Assembly (NCBI GenBank): GCA_001784725.1
Contig: MFRX01000041.1
Coordinates: 2,870-28,014 of the forward strand
Origin: Candidatus Moranbacteria bacterium RIFCSPHIGHO2_02_FULL_40_12b
GTDB lineage: Bacteria > Patescibacteriota > Minisyncoccia > Moranbacterales > 2-12-FULL-40-10
Length of the DNA stretch: 25,145 bases
Direction: 5' to 3'
Made by a program: the position numbers and the translations under genes. Within the stretch, counting starts at the first letter, position 1. Every line of letters begins with the position of its first letter. Below are positions 1-6,813 of the stretch, one piece after another. Under the pieces are notes generated by a model, which did not search any database, was not told the DNA's origin, and saw only the letters and a program-made list of their open reading frames with translations.

Positions 1-107
1 AAAAATCCTATTTTTCTGATAACGCGATTTATAAATTGGAAATTGGTGGTCGGCCGAACAATTACGTGAAAGTGATCAGTGCGAAAATCCTTGATGTGGC
101 AGAATAA
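1..107 (+). CDS. C-terminal tail of an unidentified protein (partial at window edge)
   Basis: An open frame enters from the left edge and stops at TAA 105-107, giving 35 residues ending in VKVISAKILDVAE. The stop lies 3 nt before the TTG start of the next gene, so the two are probably co-transcribed and perhaps translationally coupled. Too little is visible to name it. By position it may belong to the same polysaccharide cluster as the genes that follow, but that is inference from context only. Confidence 0.5.
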   Translation, partial: KSYFSDNAIYKLEIGGRPNNYVKVISAKILDVAE

Positions 108-110
108 ATT

Positions 111-1901
111 TTGAATAAAAAAATCATATTGGAAAAACAGAAAACAGAAATTTTTGGAAAAATAAAAGAAAATAAGCTTGAAATAGTAATTTTCTTGATG
201 ATATTGGCGACAGGATTTTTTTTTCGAACGTATCATTTTTCAGACTGGCTTCATTTTGAAATTGATCAAACATTTGATATAACTGCTGTTGCTCCAGCCG
301 TAGAAAATAGCATTGGCAATTTACCTCTTCTCGGACCAGTTGCCGCGGGCGGTCCACTTCGTCTTGGACCAGCTTTTTATTATCTTGAATACATAAGCGC
401 TAAAATTTTTGGCAACACTCCTTCTGGCCACGCCGTGAGTGTTTTGTTTTTTTCCATAGCCTCGCTGGTTATTTTTTATTTCTTTTGTAAAATTTATTTT
501 AATAGGACCACCTCGCTTGGGCTGCTAGCTCTTTTTGTTTCTTCATTATATCTGGTATTATATTCTCGTTTTTCCTGGAATCCGAATATACTTCCGTTCT
601 TTGTTTTATTTTCATTTTACGCGCTTCTAAAAAGTTTTTCAGCTAAAGAAAGTAAAAAGGAGGTTTGGTTTTTTATTATGTCTGGATTTGTCGCGATAGC
701 AACTCAATTGCACTTCAATGCATTATTAATAGTCCCGCCTATTATAATATTTTTTTTAATTATAAATAAACCTCAACTTAAATTGAAGACATGGCTACAT
801 TCCTTTTTAATATTTTTGGTCATTTATTCTCCCTTTATAATCAATGATATAAAAACAGGCGGGGAAAATTTTGGCTACCTGACGAAAAAATTTTTAGATA
901 ATTCAAAAAACTCTGATAAATCAGATGTAGATAGTTCTAATAAAAAAATAATTGAAAAATCATTTCAAATTGTCAGATATGATATTTATGAATATTTTTT
1001 AATATTAACCGGCAGCGACCAGATTAACAGTAGCAGACCTAAAGGTTATTCCCTTGGATTGTCATGTGATTCTTGTAAGGAAAATATTCCTTGGAGATTG
1101 GGGGCAATTTTATTTTTTGTTTCAGGGATTATTTTGTTTGTAAAGAATATCTTAACTGAAAAGGAAGTTCAGAAAAAATACTTTCTTCAAATAATTTTAT
1201 TATGGTTTGTTTTTTCTTCGCTTTATTTTATTGTCATAACCTATAAAGGTCTGTATATCTATCCGCGTTTTTTCCTTATAGTTTCTCCATTACCTTTTAT
1301 CTTTCTGGGATTTTTAATTAAAAAAATTAGTGATTACCGCCATAAATTTAGTTTTTTTCTCTTTGTAGCGATTATTTCAGTTATTTCTGCTTTTAATATC
1401 GCTAAAATTTTTAATTATTTTAATCAACTTAAAAATACATCCATAAAATCAAATGAAGTTGAAACTGAGGATGTTTTTCCGAATAATTATCGAATAACAT
1501 TAGAGCAACAAAATAAAATAATGAATTATATTAAATCTAAATATGATAATAATGGCTATCCTATTTATATAAAAAGTGAATCAGAATATGAACCGGCCTT
1601 TTGGTATCATTTGGAAAAAAGCGGTATTAAATTATATGACAATCTAAATGAGAGCGCGATATATAAAGAAGGTAATTATTTTCTGATACTAAGAACTGCT
1701 CAAAAAAATCAGCAAATCTTACTTAACTATGAGAAGAACTTTATACTGCTTGATCAAATAAATTTTGGAACTTTATTTGTTCAAAATATCATCCCAGGAG
1801 AAGATAAAATAACTGCAATAAGGCAAGATTTTTCTAATATAAGAAGAAGTTTTCAGCCGATAAAGTCCCCGTATATTCTCACATGGGGCGATGTCTTTTA
1901 A
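111..1901 (+). CDS. GT-C fold membrane glycosyltransferase (family 39 / ArnT-PMT-like)
   Basis: This 596-residue polytopic membrane protein probably transfers a sugar from a polyprenyl-phosphate carrier on the outer face of the membrane. After a first membrane segment (about residues 23-40) comes an acidic first loop with D45, E50 and D52, the position of the catalytic acidic residues in GT-C enzymes. The phrase GGPLRLGPAFYYLEY is typical of the bacterial GT39 (RgtA/B/C/D-like) group. About eight to ten more hydrophobic segments follow up to about residue 435, then a soluble C-terminal part of about 160 residues. The start is TTG at 111, 3 nt after the preceding stop and without a clear Shine-Dalgarno. 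A start much further in would cut into the first membrane segment, so the long form is preferred. Acceptor and sugar cannot be read from the sequence. Confidence 0.75.
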   Translation: MNKKIILEKQKTEIFGKIKENKLEIVIFLMILATGFFFRTYHFSDWLHFEIDQTFDITAVAPAVENSIGNLPLLGPVAAGGPLRLGPAFYYLEYISAKIFGNTPSGHAVSVLFFSIASLVIFYFFCKIYFNRTTSLGLLALFVSSLYLVLYSRFSWNPNILPFFVLFSFYALLKSFSAKESKKEVWFFIMSGFVAIATQLHFNALLIVPPIIIFFLIINKPQLKLKTWLHSFLIFLVIYSPFIINDIKTGGENFGYLTKKFLDNSKNSDKSDVDSSNKKIIEKSFQIVRYDIYEYFLILTGSDQINSSRPKGYSLGLSCDSCKENIPWRLGAILFFVSGIILFVKNILTEKEVQKKYFLQIILLWFVFSSLYFIVITYKGLYIYPRFFLIVSPLPFIFLGFLIKKISDYRHKFSFFLFVAIISVISAFNIAKIFNYFNQLKNTSIKSNEVETEDVFPNNYRITLEQQNKIMNYIKSKYDNNGYPIYIKSESEYEPAFWYHLEKSGIKLYDNLNESAIYKEGNYFLILRTAQKNQQILLNYEKNFILLDQINFGTLFVQNIIPGEDKITAIRQDFSNIRRSFQPIKSPYILTWGDVF

Positions 1902-1912
1902 AAGAAAAATAA

Positions 1913-2839
1913 CTATTTTTTCGATTTTAAATAGGTGGGTAAAGCAAAGAAGCTGATAATCATCTGCAAAAATCGGCTTAGTATCGCGACAGTAACAACC
2001 GCTGAAGAAGAAACTCCTAAAGCGCCGAAAAAGGTAATGTATGCCCATTCCTTGATTCCGATATTGTTAATGCTTATGGGAAGAGCGGAAATGATGCTGA
2101 TTAAAAATACGGCGGAAAGATAATTAAGAAGACCAACCTTTATTCCCAATGAGAGGAATAAAACATAATTTGCCGCTGCCACTCCGACAAAATTGAAGAT
2201 TACTGACCAAAAAACCGCTTTATATAAAATTTTTGAATCGCTGTTGTAATTTCTCACTTCCCTCGCCAGTTCCAGAATTTTTTCCGGAACGTATTTTTTT
2301 ATTCTCTGGAAATATGAAGACCTTGTGAACCTGATTATCAGTAAGTCCGAAAAAAGGGAAAGAATCACCAGTATATTAATAACGATCAGTATTTTGCTGT
2401 GAATTATATTCCTAAAATTAATGACTCCAAATATAATTGAGAGGGCTGCGGCGCCGACGAAGCCCGTAATACGATCCATCAAAACCGTTGAGCCGGCTTC
2501 AATGTATTTTTCATTTTGCCTCCCTATCTGATAAGCGCGGAAAGTGTCGCCGCCGATAAATGACGGCATAAAATTGTTTATAAACGCTCCTGCCAGATAA
2601 AATCGGCAATAATCAAAGAGCTTGTGCTTTATTTTTTTATAATCGCAAAGTATTTTCCATTTGTAAGATGAGATTAAAATTCCTAACAAATATACTGCCG
2701 CGTACAATATTATCTGCCATAACTTGATTTCGGATACATAAATCAAAACTTCACCCCATTTGACTTTGAATATTATATAAAATAAAAAAACCGCGCTAAC
2801 TGCCAATTTTAACAAAAATTTAATCGTCTTTTTTTTCAT
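1913..2839 (-). CDS. LPG-synthase transmembrane-region / YbhN-AglD-like membrane protein (UPF0104)
   Basis: This 308-residue protein has about eight hydrophobic segments and the family signature NNFMPSFIGGDTFRAY (residues 88-103), with the conserved Pro, GGD and Arg of the LPG_synthase_TM family (flippase-like domain). Members are membrane proteins found beside glycosyltransferases. Some are lysyl-phosphatidylglycerol flippases or synthases, others are thought to handle polyprenyl-linked sugars. The soluble aminoacyl-transfer domain of MprF is absent, so lysyl transfer is unlikely. It is convergent with the GT-C gene (12-nt gap) and lies downstream of the GT4 gene on the same strand, which supports a role in glycan or lipid-linked sugar handling. 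That role is inferred from context. Confidence 0.75.
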   Translation of the reverse strand: MKKKTIKFLLKLAVSAVFLFYIIFKVKWGEVLIYVSEIKLWQIILYAAVYLLGILISSYKWKILCDYKKIKHKLFDYCRFYLAGAFINNFMPSFIGGDTFRAYQIGRQNEKYIEAGSTVLMDRITGFVGAAALSIIFGVINFRNIIHSKILIVINILVILSLFSDLLIIRFTRSSYFQRIKKYVPEKILELAREVRNYNSDSKILYKAVFWSVIFNFVGVAAANYVLFLSLGIKVGLLNYLSAVFLISIISALPISINNIGIKEWAYITFFGALGVSSSAVVTVAILSRFLQMIISFFALPTYLKSKK

Positions 2840-2848
2840 AGAACATCA

Positions 2849-2886
2849 AAACTATTTTTTATTGCTATAGCAATAAAAAATAGTTT
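2849..2886 (-). terminator. 38-bp perfect palindrome, probable bidirectional terminator
   Basis: The 38 bases are perfectly self-complementary, centred between 2867 and 2868 (core ATTGCTATAGCAAT), with an A6 tract on one arm and T6 on the other. It begins 7 nt past the GT4 stop codon on the minus strand and lies before the start of the next minus-strand gene. The position and A/T flanks suit an intrinsic terminator that works in both directions. It is very AT-rich, so cruciform extrusion is also possible. Confidence 0.55.
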
Positions 2887-2892
2887 ATTCAT

Positions 2893-4041
2893 TTATCTGG
2901 AAATACTTTTATAAAAATCGAAATATTGCTTGGCTGATTTTTTCCAACTCATTTGTTCCGCAATTTCCCGGCTTTTTTGAGACATATTTTCTCGCAAATT
3001 CTTGCCATTAATCAATAGTTTTATTTTTTCGGCTATATCATCGCTATTTTTCATTTGAACAATATATCCGTTTTCTCCCTCCCTTACTAATTCCTTTGTT
3101 CCACCGGTATCCGTCGCGATTATAGGCAAACCGCTGGCAATCGCCTCAAGGATTGTGTTGCTCATTCCCTCATTAAGCGAGGGCAGAACAAAAATATCCG
3201 CCTGACGATATAATTCCGGCAATTTCTTGTGATCAACTAAACCTAAAAAAGTAACAAATTTTTCCAGTTGTAATTCTTTTACTAAATTTTCCAGATTAAC
3301 TTTTTCATCACCTTCCCCTATTATTTCTAGTTTCACATCAGAACTATTCGCAACTAATTTACTAACTGCTTCTATTAAATATTTAATTCCTTTCCTCGCC
3401 GTGATTCTGGATACGCAAATTATCTTAAAATCATTCCGTAGCGGTCGAACCGCTACGGGACTGAATTCTTCAGTGTCTATGCCATTGTAAACAATGTCTA
3501 TATTTTGTTTTGAATCGGTTTTAAGCGCCAACTCTTTCAATCCCTGGCTGTTGGAAACAACGGCGGACGCGTTTTTCCAAATTATTTTTATCAGCGGTTT
3601 TAAAACTGAATACGCAAAGGTAAAGCGCTCGCTGTATCCCGGGACATCCGCTCCGCGAAGAGAGACAATGTATGGTATTTTATATTGTTTTTTTAATAAC
3701 AAAGAAATAAAACCGCACGGAACGGTAAAAAAAGAATGCGATAAGTCGTATTTATTATTTTTCAAAATCTTTCTGGCAAACCAATACGCTTTCCAGGCGT
3801 AAATTAAAAGGTCTTTTTGCGACTGAAAGTGCAGATTTCTCTTATTTTTCCCGATTGGCAGGCGATGAATGGAAATATTTTTCCCGATTTTTTCCAGATG
3901 ACATTGATTATCAACCGACGAAGTGACTAGATCCAATTTTAAATCGGGAATTTTGGAAAATTCCCGCAGAATGTAGTAAGTCGCGTTCCCCGCCCCGCCT
4001 CCCAAAGGCGGATATTCGTAATTGAAGAATAATACGCGCAT
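2893..4041 (-). CDS. Glycosyltransferase family 4 (GT-B fold)
   Basis: A cytoplasmic nucleotide-sugar-dependent glycosyltransferase of about 382 residues. The N-terminal half opens with VLFFNYEYPPLGGGAGNA, the Gly-rich acceptor-domain start of GT4 enzymes. The C-terminal half has IICVSRITARKGIKYLIEA and NEGMSNTILEAIASGLPII, which hold the donor-binding motifs, including the second Glu of the E-x7-E signature. I chose the ATG at 4039-4041 because it starts directly on the conserved MRVLFFNYEYPP beta strand. The 9-residue upstream extension uses a TTG and has no ribosome-binding site. A GC-rich palindrome lies in frame in the hinge before the C-terminal domain (see 3434-3460). Neighbours suggest exopolysaccharide or lipid-linked oligosaccharide synthesis. 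The sugar is unknown. Confidence 0.85.
   Translation of the reverse strand: MRVLFFNYEYPPLGGGAGNATYYILREFSKIPDLKLDLVTSSVDNQCHLEKIGKNISIHRLPIGKNKRNLHFQSQKDLLIYAWKAYWFARKILKNNKYDLSHSFFTVPCGFISLLLKKQYKIPYIVSLRGADVPGYSERFTFAYSVLKPLIKIIWKNASAVVSNSQGLKELALKTDSKQNIDIVYNGIDTEEFSPVAVRPLRNDFKIICVSRITARKGIKYLIEAVSKLVANSSDVKLEIIGEGDEKVNLENLVKELQLEKFVTFLGLVDHKKLPELYRQADIFVLPSLNEGMSNTILEAIASGLPIIATDTGGTKELVREGENGYIVQMKNSDDIAEKIKLLINGKNLRENMSQKSREIAEQMSWKKSAKQYFDFYKSISR
3434..3460. repeat. Palindromic repeat (CCGTAGCGG type) inside the GT4 gene
   Basis: Two 10-bp perfect arms, CCGTAGCGGT (3436-3445) and its complement (3449-3458), flank a 3-nt loop. The element is in frame and encodes roughly VAVRPLR at about residues 195-202 of the glycosyltransferase, in the variable linker just before the second Rossmann domain. 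Its GC content is well above the surrounding sequence. It looks like an inserted REP-like unit. Only one copy is in this window. Confidence 0.6.
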
Positions 4042-4073
4042 AGATTGATTATAAAAGAAAAAAGACAAAAAAT

Positions 4074-4097
4074 AAAGGGAAACAGATGTTCCCCTTT
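4074..4097 (-). terminator. Intrinsic terminator of the tyrS/coiled-coil transcript
   Basis: On the minus strand AAAGGGGAAC pairs with GTTTCCCTTT (one G-U pair) around a 4-nt loop, followed by a T-rich tract (4056-4073). It begins 5 nt past the stop of the 4103 gene and separates it from the GT4 gene. Confidence 0.75.
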
Positions 4098-4102
4098 TAA
4101 TT

Positions 4103-4399
4103 TTAACTTTTTATTGCTTCCCAATACCCTTTTTCAAAACTGATGTCATTATTCAATTCCAGCATTTTGTCGTGAACTAGCATCTCTTGATTATATAACG
4201 CATTTTGTAAGTTCTTAAATTCTAAAAGGCGATCCTTCAAAAGCTTGATGTGCTCCTCATGTTCTTGGCCGGCGTTTTTAATTTTCTCCAATTCAACAAT
4301 ACTTTTTTCCATTTCTGTTATTATTTTCTCTCGGTTATCGTATATTTCAATTATATGTTTGCCCGTGGAAATCAATATTTCGTAAACTTTTTTTTCCAT
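4103..4399 (-). CDS. Small coiled-coil protein, unknown function
   Basis: A soluble protein of about 98 residues, highly charged and almost entirely predicted helix, with heptad-like spacing from about residue 25 (EMEKSIVELEKIKNAG) to 85. It has no signal peptide or membrane segment, and I do not recognise a family. There are two adjacent ATGs (4400-4402 and 4397-4399). The AGGAGG on the minus strand lies 1 nt from the first and 4 nt from the second, so the second is the better start. It follows tyrS by about 20 nt on the same strand and precedes a good terminator, so it is probably the last gene of a tyrS operon. Nothing ties it functionally to tRNA charging. Confidence 0.65.
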   Translation of the reverse strand: MEKKVYEILISTGKHIIEIYDNREKIITEMEKSIVELEKIKNAGQEHEEHIKLLKDRLLEFKNLQNALYNQEMLVHDKMLELNNDISFEKGYWEAIKS

Positions 4400-4422
4400 C
4401 ATTCCTCCTTGTTTTTAACCTT

Positions 4423-5814
4423 TTAAACAAATTTTATTTTAGCAAAACCGAATTTGCCTATTTTTAATGTGCTGCTGTTGTATTTTTTATCCAATATAAA
4501 TTTCCAATCACCAACTTTTTTTCCGTCAATTTCCACTCCTCCTTGTTCTATTTTTCTTCGCGCTTCGCTTTTACTCTTGGCGTTTCCGGAGAGGACTATA
4601 AAATCTACCAAATTTATGCTATCCTTGTCAATTTTTATCTCTTTAATTTCTGCCGGCGTTTCTCTTTTGGAAAATGTATTCACGAAATATTCTTTCGCTT
4701 TTTCCGCTTCATTTTCACCATGGTAAATTTTCACGATTTTCTCCGCCAAGCGTAATTTTAAATCTCTGGGATTAACTTTTTCTGCTTTCATATCCGCTTC
4801 CATTGTTTTAATGACTTCCATTGGCACATAAGTGCAATCAATAAAAACATGGATTATCGTCTCGTCAGGAAGAGCCATAATTTTGCCGAACATATCATTC
4901 GGTGTGTCATTAAGAGCTACAAATCTACCCAAGCTTTTACTCATTAATTTTTCTCCTGTAATAGGATTTTCCAGAAGCGTTGTTGTTAAAACAAACTTTT
5001 CTTTGTTATTACATCGCTTCTGCAAGGTACGCCCTGCTAGCATATTAAAAGTCTGATCTGTGCCGCCTACCTCCATATCCACATTTAACACCACGCTATC
5101 ATAGCCTTGCATTAAAGGATACAGTAATTCATGAAACCCTATTGGTGTTTCTCTTAGTTGATCAACCTTTTTCATTACTATATTCTTTTTGTTAAGTCCA
5201 GTGATTTTTCCACATTTTGGACAATTGGTTTTATTTTCAACTAGTTTACTTGATTTAAAGCTTTCTATTGTTCCAAACTGAATTGGAGACATCCATTCAA
5301 AGCTACAGTGCTCACATTTAACAACTGCAAGATTTCTCTTAAACATATCTCTGTTTATCATTTGTTGGACAGTAAAATTTGAAGCAATATCAACTATATC
5401 AGAAAAGGTAAGCTTGGACAGCCATTCACTGTTTTTTACTATTTTTGCAGGATTTTCACTGTCAAATTTAATAATTTTTGAAACTTGCTCTTCCCAACTT
5501 CTTATGTTTTCATTAACCTGTTCTTTTGTTAATCTAATCCTGGCAGATGTTTTGTCAGTCGGATCTCCAATCATAGCCGTAAAATCTCCAAACAGAATAA
5601 TAATTTCATGTCCTAACTGCCTAAGTTTCTCAAGTAGCATAAAATTAGTCGCATGACCTATGTGCAACTGGGGTCCGGTCACATCCGCTCCTGTATAAAT
5701 TCGCAACTTTTTATCGCTAAGCAGCACTTTCTTTAGTTCTTCTTTAGACGGAAAAACTTCCGCAACGCTCCGCGTCAGAATTTCTTCAATTTTGGCTTTA
5801 TCATCTTCGTTCAT
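4423..5814 (-). CDS. tyrS: Tyrosine--tRNA ligase with an inserted zinc-ribbon-like segment
   Basis: A class I aminoacyl-tRNA synthetase that charges tRNA-Tyr. Visible in order: TGADVTGPQLHIGHATNF with the HIGH motif at residues 51-54, the tyrosine-binding stretch YPLMQGYDSVVLNVD (232-246), VGGTDQTFNMLAGR (249-262), the KLMSKS loop (289-294) and a C-terminal S4 RNA-binding domain (about 395-455). Residues about 162-225 are an extra segment between MINRDMFKR and the HELLYPLMQGYD strand. It carries C167-x2-C170 and C198-x2-C201, a zinc-ribbon pattern that ordinary TyrRS lack here. This helps explain the length of 463 residues against about 400-420 for the family. The start is ATG 5814 with no Shine-Dalgarno. 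A promoter lies 27 nt upstream. Confidence 0.93.
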   Translation of the reverse strand: MNEDDKAKIEEILTRSVAEVFPSKEELKKVLLSDKKLRIYTGADVTGPQLHIGHATNFMLLEKLRQLGHEIIILFGDFTAMIGDPTDKTSARIRLTKEQVNENIRSWEEQVSKIIKFDSENPAKIVKNSEWLSKLTFSDIVDIASNFTVQQMINRDMFKRNLAVVKCEHCSFEWMSPIQFGTIESFKSSKLVENKTNCPKCGKITGLNKKNIVMKKVDQLRETPIGFHELLYPLMQGYDSVVLNVDMEVGGTDQTFNMLAGRTLQKRCNNKEKFVLTTTLLENPITGEKLMSKSLGRFVALNDTPNDMFGKIMALPDETIIHVFIDCTYVPMEVIKTMEADMKAEKVNPRDLKLRLAEKIVKIYHGENEAEKAKEYFVNTFSKRETPAEIKEIKIDKDSINLVDFIVLSGNAKSKSEARRKIEQGGVEIDGKKVGDWKFILDKKYNSSTLKIGKFGFAKIKFV

Positions 5815-5840
5815 TCAGATTGTATAAATTATATGTGTGA

Positions 5841-5869
5841 ATTTTAGCATTATGAAGGCGTTTTTGCAA
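5841..5869 (-). promoter_or_regulatory. Sigma-70 type promoter of tyrS
   Basis: On the minus strand TTGCAA (5864-5869) and TAAAAT (5841-5846) are separated by 17 nt. The predicted transcript starts about 20 nt before the tyrS ATG. It lies back to back with the 5876-5904 promoter on the other strand. Confidence 0.55.
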
Positions 5870-5875
5870 TGGGGG

Positions 5876-5904
5876 TTGACAAATATTCTTTTTGGGTGTA
5901 TAAT
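5876..5904 (+). promoter_or_regulatory. Perfect consensus sigma-70 promoter
   Basis: TTGACA (5876-5881), a spacer of exactly 17 nt, and TATAAT (5899-5904) match the consensus completely. It drives the small secreted-protein gene at 5985. The predicted start is near 5911, leaving a leader of about 74 nt. Confidence 0.9.
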
Positions 5905-5956
5905 GAACAATCGTAGCTTAAAAAATTAAAAATTAACAAAAACCTTTAAAAAAACC

Positions 5957-5971
5957 CGCCTGAAATAGGCG
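5957..5971 (+). promoter_or_regulatory. Leader hairpin abutting the ribosome-binding site
   Basis: CGCCT (5957-5961) pairs with AGGCG (5967-5971) around a 5-nt loop, immediately before the AAAGGAGG ribosome-binding site of the 5985 gene. It could stabilise the mRNA 5' region or modulate initiation. This is inference from position. Confidence 0.4.
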
Positions 5972-5984
5972 AAAGGAGGAGAAA

Positions 5985-6284
5985 ATGAAAAAGTTATTTG
6001 TAATTTTAATTGCAATGTTAATGATGCAGGCAGTAAGCATTGCAGTGGCAGAAGAAGATATACTCGCTAAGGATGTAATGGTTATGATAACTATCAGAAA
6101 CTCGGATAGTATTACCTTTCTTATTGATTACAATTCTGAAACTAAAAAATCTCTAACGCTTAAACAAGATGATGGAACTGTTGTTATTTACAAATCATAC
6201 TGCCAGGTAGCTAACGCGAGCAACAAAACAATCGTGCTGATGCCATTGTCTTGTAATGAAAACAAGGACAAAATACGCATGTAA
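5985..6284 (+). CDS. Small secreted protein, unknown function
   Basis: A 99-residue precursor with a clear Sec signal peptide: MKK, a hydrophobic core to about residue 20, and a likely cleavage after AVA (residue 22). The mature part is about 77 residues with two cysteines (C73 and C90) that could form a disulfide. It looks beta-rich (VMITIRNSDSITFLIDYN, then SLTLKQDDGTVVIYK). I do not recognise a family. The start is well supported by an AAAGGAGG site 7-8 nt upstream. It is monocistronic, with a perfect consensus promoter in front and a strong terminator behind, so high expression is likely. It lies divergent from tyrS, which seems unrelated. Confidence 0.75.
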   Translation: MKKLFVILIAMLMMQAVSIAVAEEDILAKDVMVMITIRNSDSITFLIDYNSETKKSLTLKQDDGTVVIYKSYCQVANASNKTIVLMPLSCNENKDKIRM

Positions 6285-6294
6285 GCAATTCAAG

Positions 6295-6351
6295 CCCGTC
6301 TGAAATTATGAATTTAACAATTCATAAAAGTAAGGCGGGATTTTTATTTTT
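6295..6351 (+). terminator. Composite intrinsic terminator
   Basis: CCCGTCT (6295-6301) pairs with AGGCGGG (6333-6339) and encloses an inner perfect 9-bp hairpin (TTATGAATT and its complement around TAAC). A T-rich tract follows from 6341. It lies just after the secreted-protein gene. Confidence 0.8.
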
Positions 6352-6360
6352 CTTATTATC

Positions 6361-6399
6361 CCCCTCTCCTTGTGTAAGGAGAGGGACGGGGAGAGGTTA
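6361..6399. repeat. CCCTCTCC-family palindromic repeat, left flank of the DUF559 gene
   Basis: CCCTCTCCTT (6362-6371) and AAGGAGAGGG (6376-6385) form a perfect 10-bp stem with a GTGT loop, followed by a GGGGAGAGGTTA tail that runs into the DUF559 stop codon. It is an inverted counterpart of the repeat at 6763-6803. The two tails, AGGTTA and TAACCT, face each other across the gene. Confidence 0.8.
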
Positions 6400-6756
6400 T
6401 TAATTCAAATATTCCTCAATCTTCAACATCACTCCATCTAAATTTTTATTTACCTCATTATTCCAAAATCTTAATACTTCAATTCCCAGACCGTTAAGAT
6501 ATTTCGTCCTAATTTTATCATAATCTTTTTGTTCTTTGTTTTTATGTTGGTATCCATCTAATTCAACAACTAATTTCTTTTCCGGACAGTAAAAATCAAT
6601 AATATAATCGCCGATTGAATATTGCCTCCTGAATTTTAACCCACAAAATCTTTTCGCTCTTAATTTTGACCATAAAATGATTTCTTGCGGCGTGGATAAT
6701 TTTCTTAGTATTTTTCTCGTTTCAACTTTACTTTTTTTATTGTAAATGATTCCCAT
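6400..6756 (-). CDS. DUF559 / PD-(D/E)XK endonuclease-like protein bracketed by inverted repeats
   Basis: A 118-residue protein matching the DUF559 family, which shares its fold with Vsr-type and restriction-like nucleases. Visible are LRKLSTPQEIILWSKLR near the start, then FRRQYSIGDYIIDFYC followed by KKLVVELDGYQH. The Asp of IIDFYC and the Glu-x-Asp of VELDG fit a PD-(D/E)XK core. RFWNNEV is the usual late motif. Biochemical function is not established for most of the family. It has no clear Shine-Dalgarno. The gene sits between inverted CCCTCTCC palindromes and starts shortly after the stop of a macB permease, so it looks like an inserted mobile unit. It is not likely to be part of the export operon. 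Confidence 0.85.
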   Translation of the reverse strand: MGIIYNKKSKVETRKILRKLSTPQEIILWSKLRAKRFCGLKFRRQYSIGDYIIDFYCPEKKLVVELDGYQHKNKEQKDYDKIRTKYLNGLGIEVLRFWNNEVNKNLDGVMLKIEEYLN

Positions 6757-6762
6757 GTTTTT

Positions 6763-6803
6763 AACCTCTCCTCTAACTCCTCTCCTTAAATAAGGAGAGG
6801 AGG
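6763..6803. repeat. CCCTCTCC-family palindromic repeat, right flank of the DUF559 gene
   Basis: The sequence starts AACCTCTCC and CTAACTCC, then CCTCTCCTT and AAGGAGAGG form a stem around a short AAAT loop. It is inverted relative to the copy at 6361-6399. It ends 10 nt before the stop codon of the macB-type permease at 6814. Confidence 0.8.
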
Positions 6804-6813
6804 AAAGTATGAA

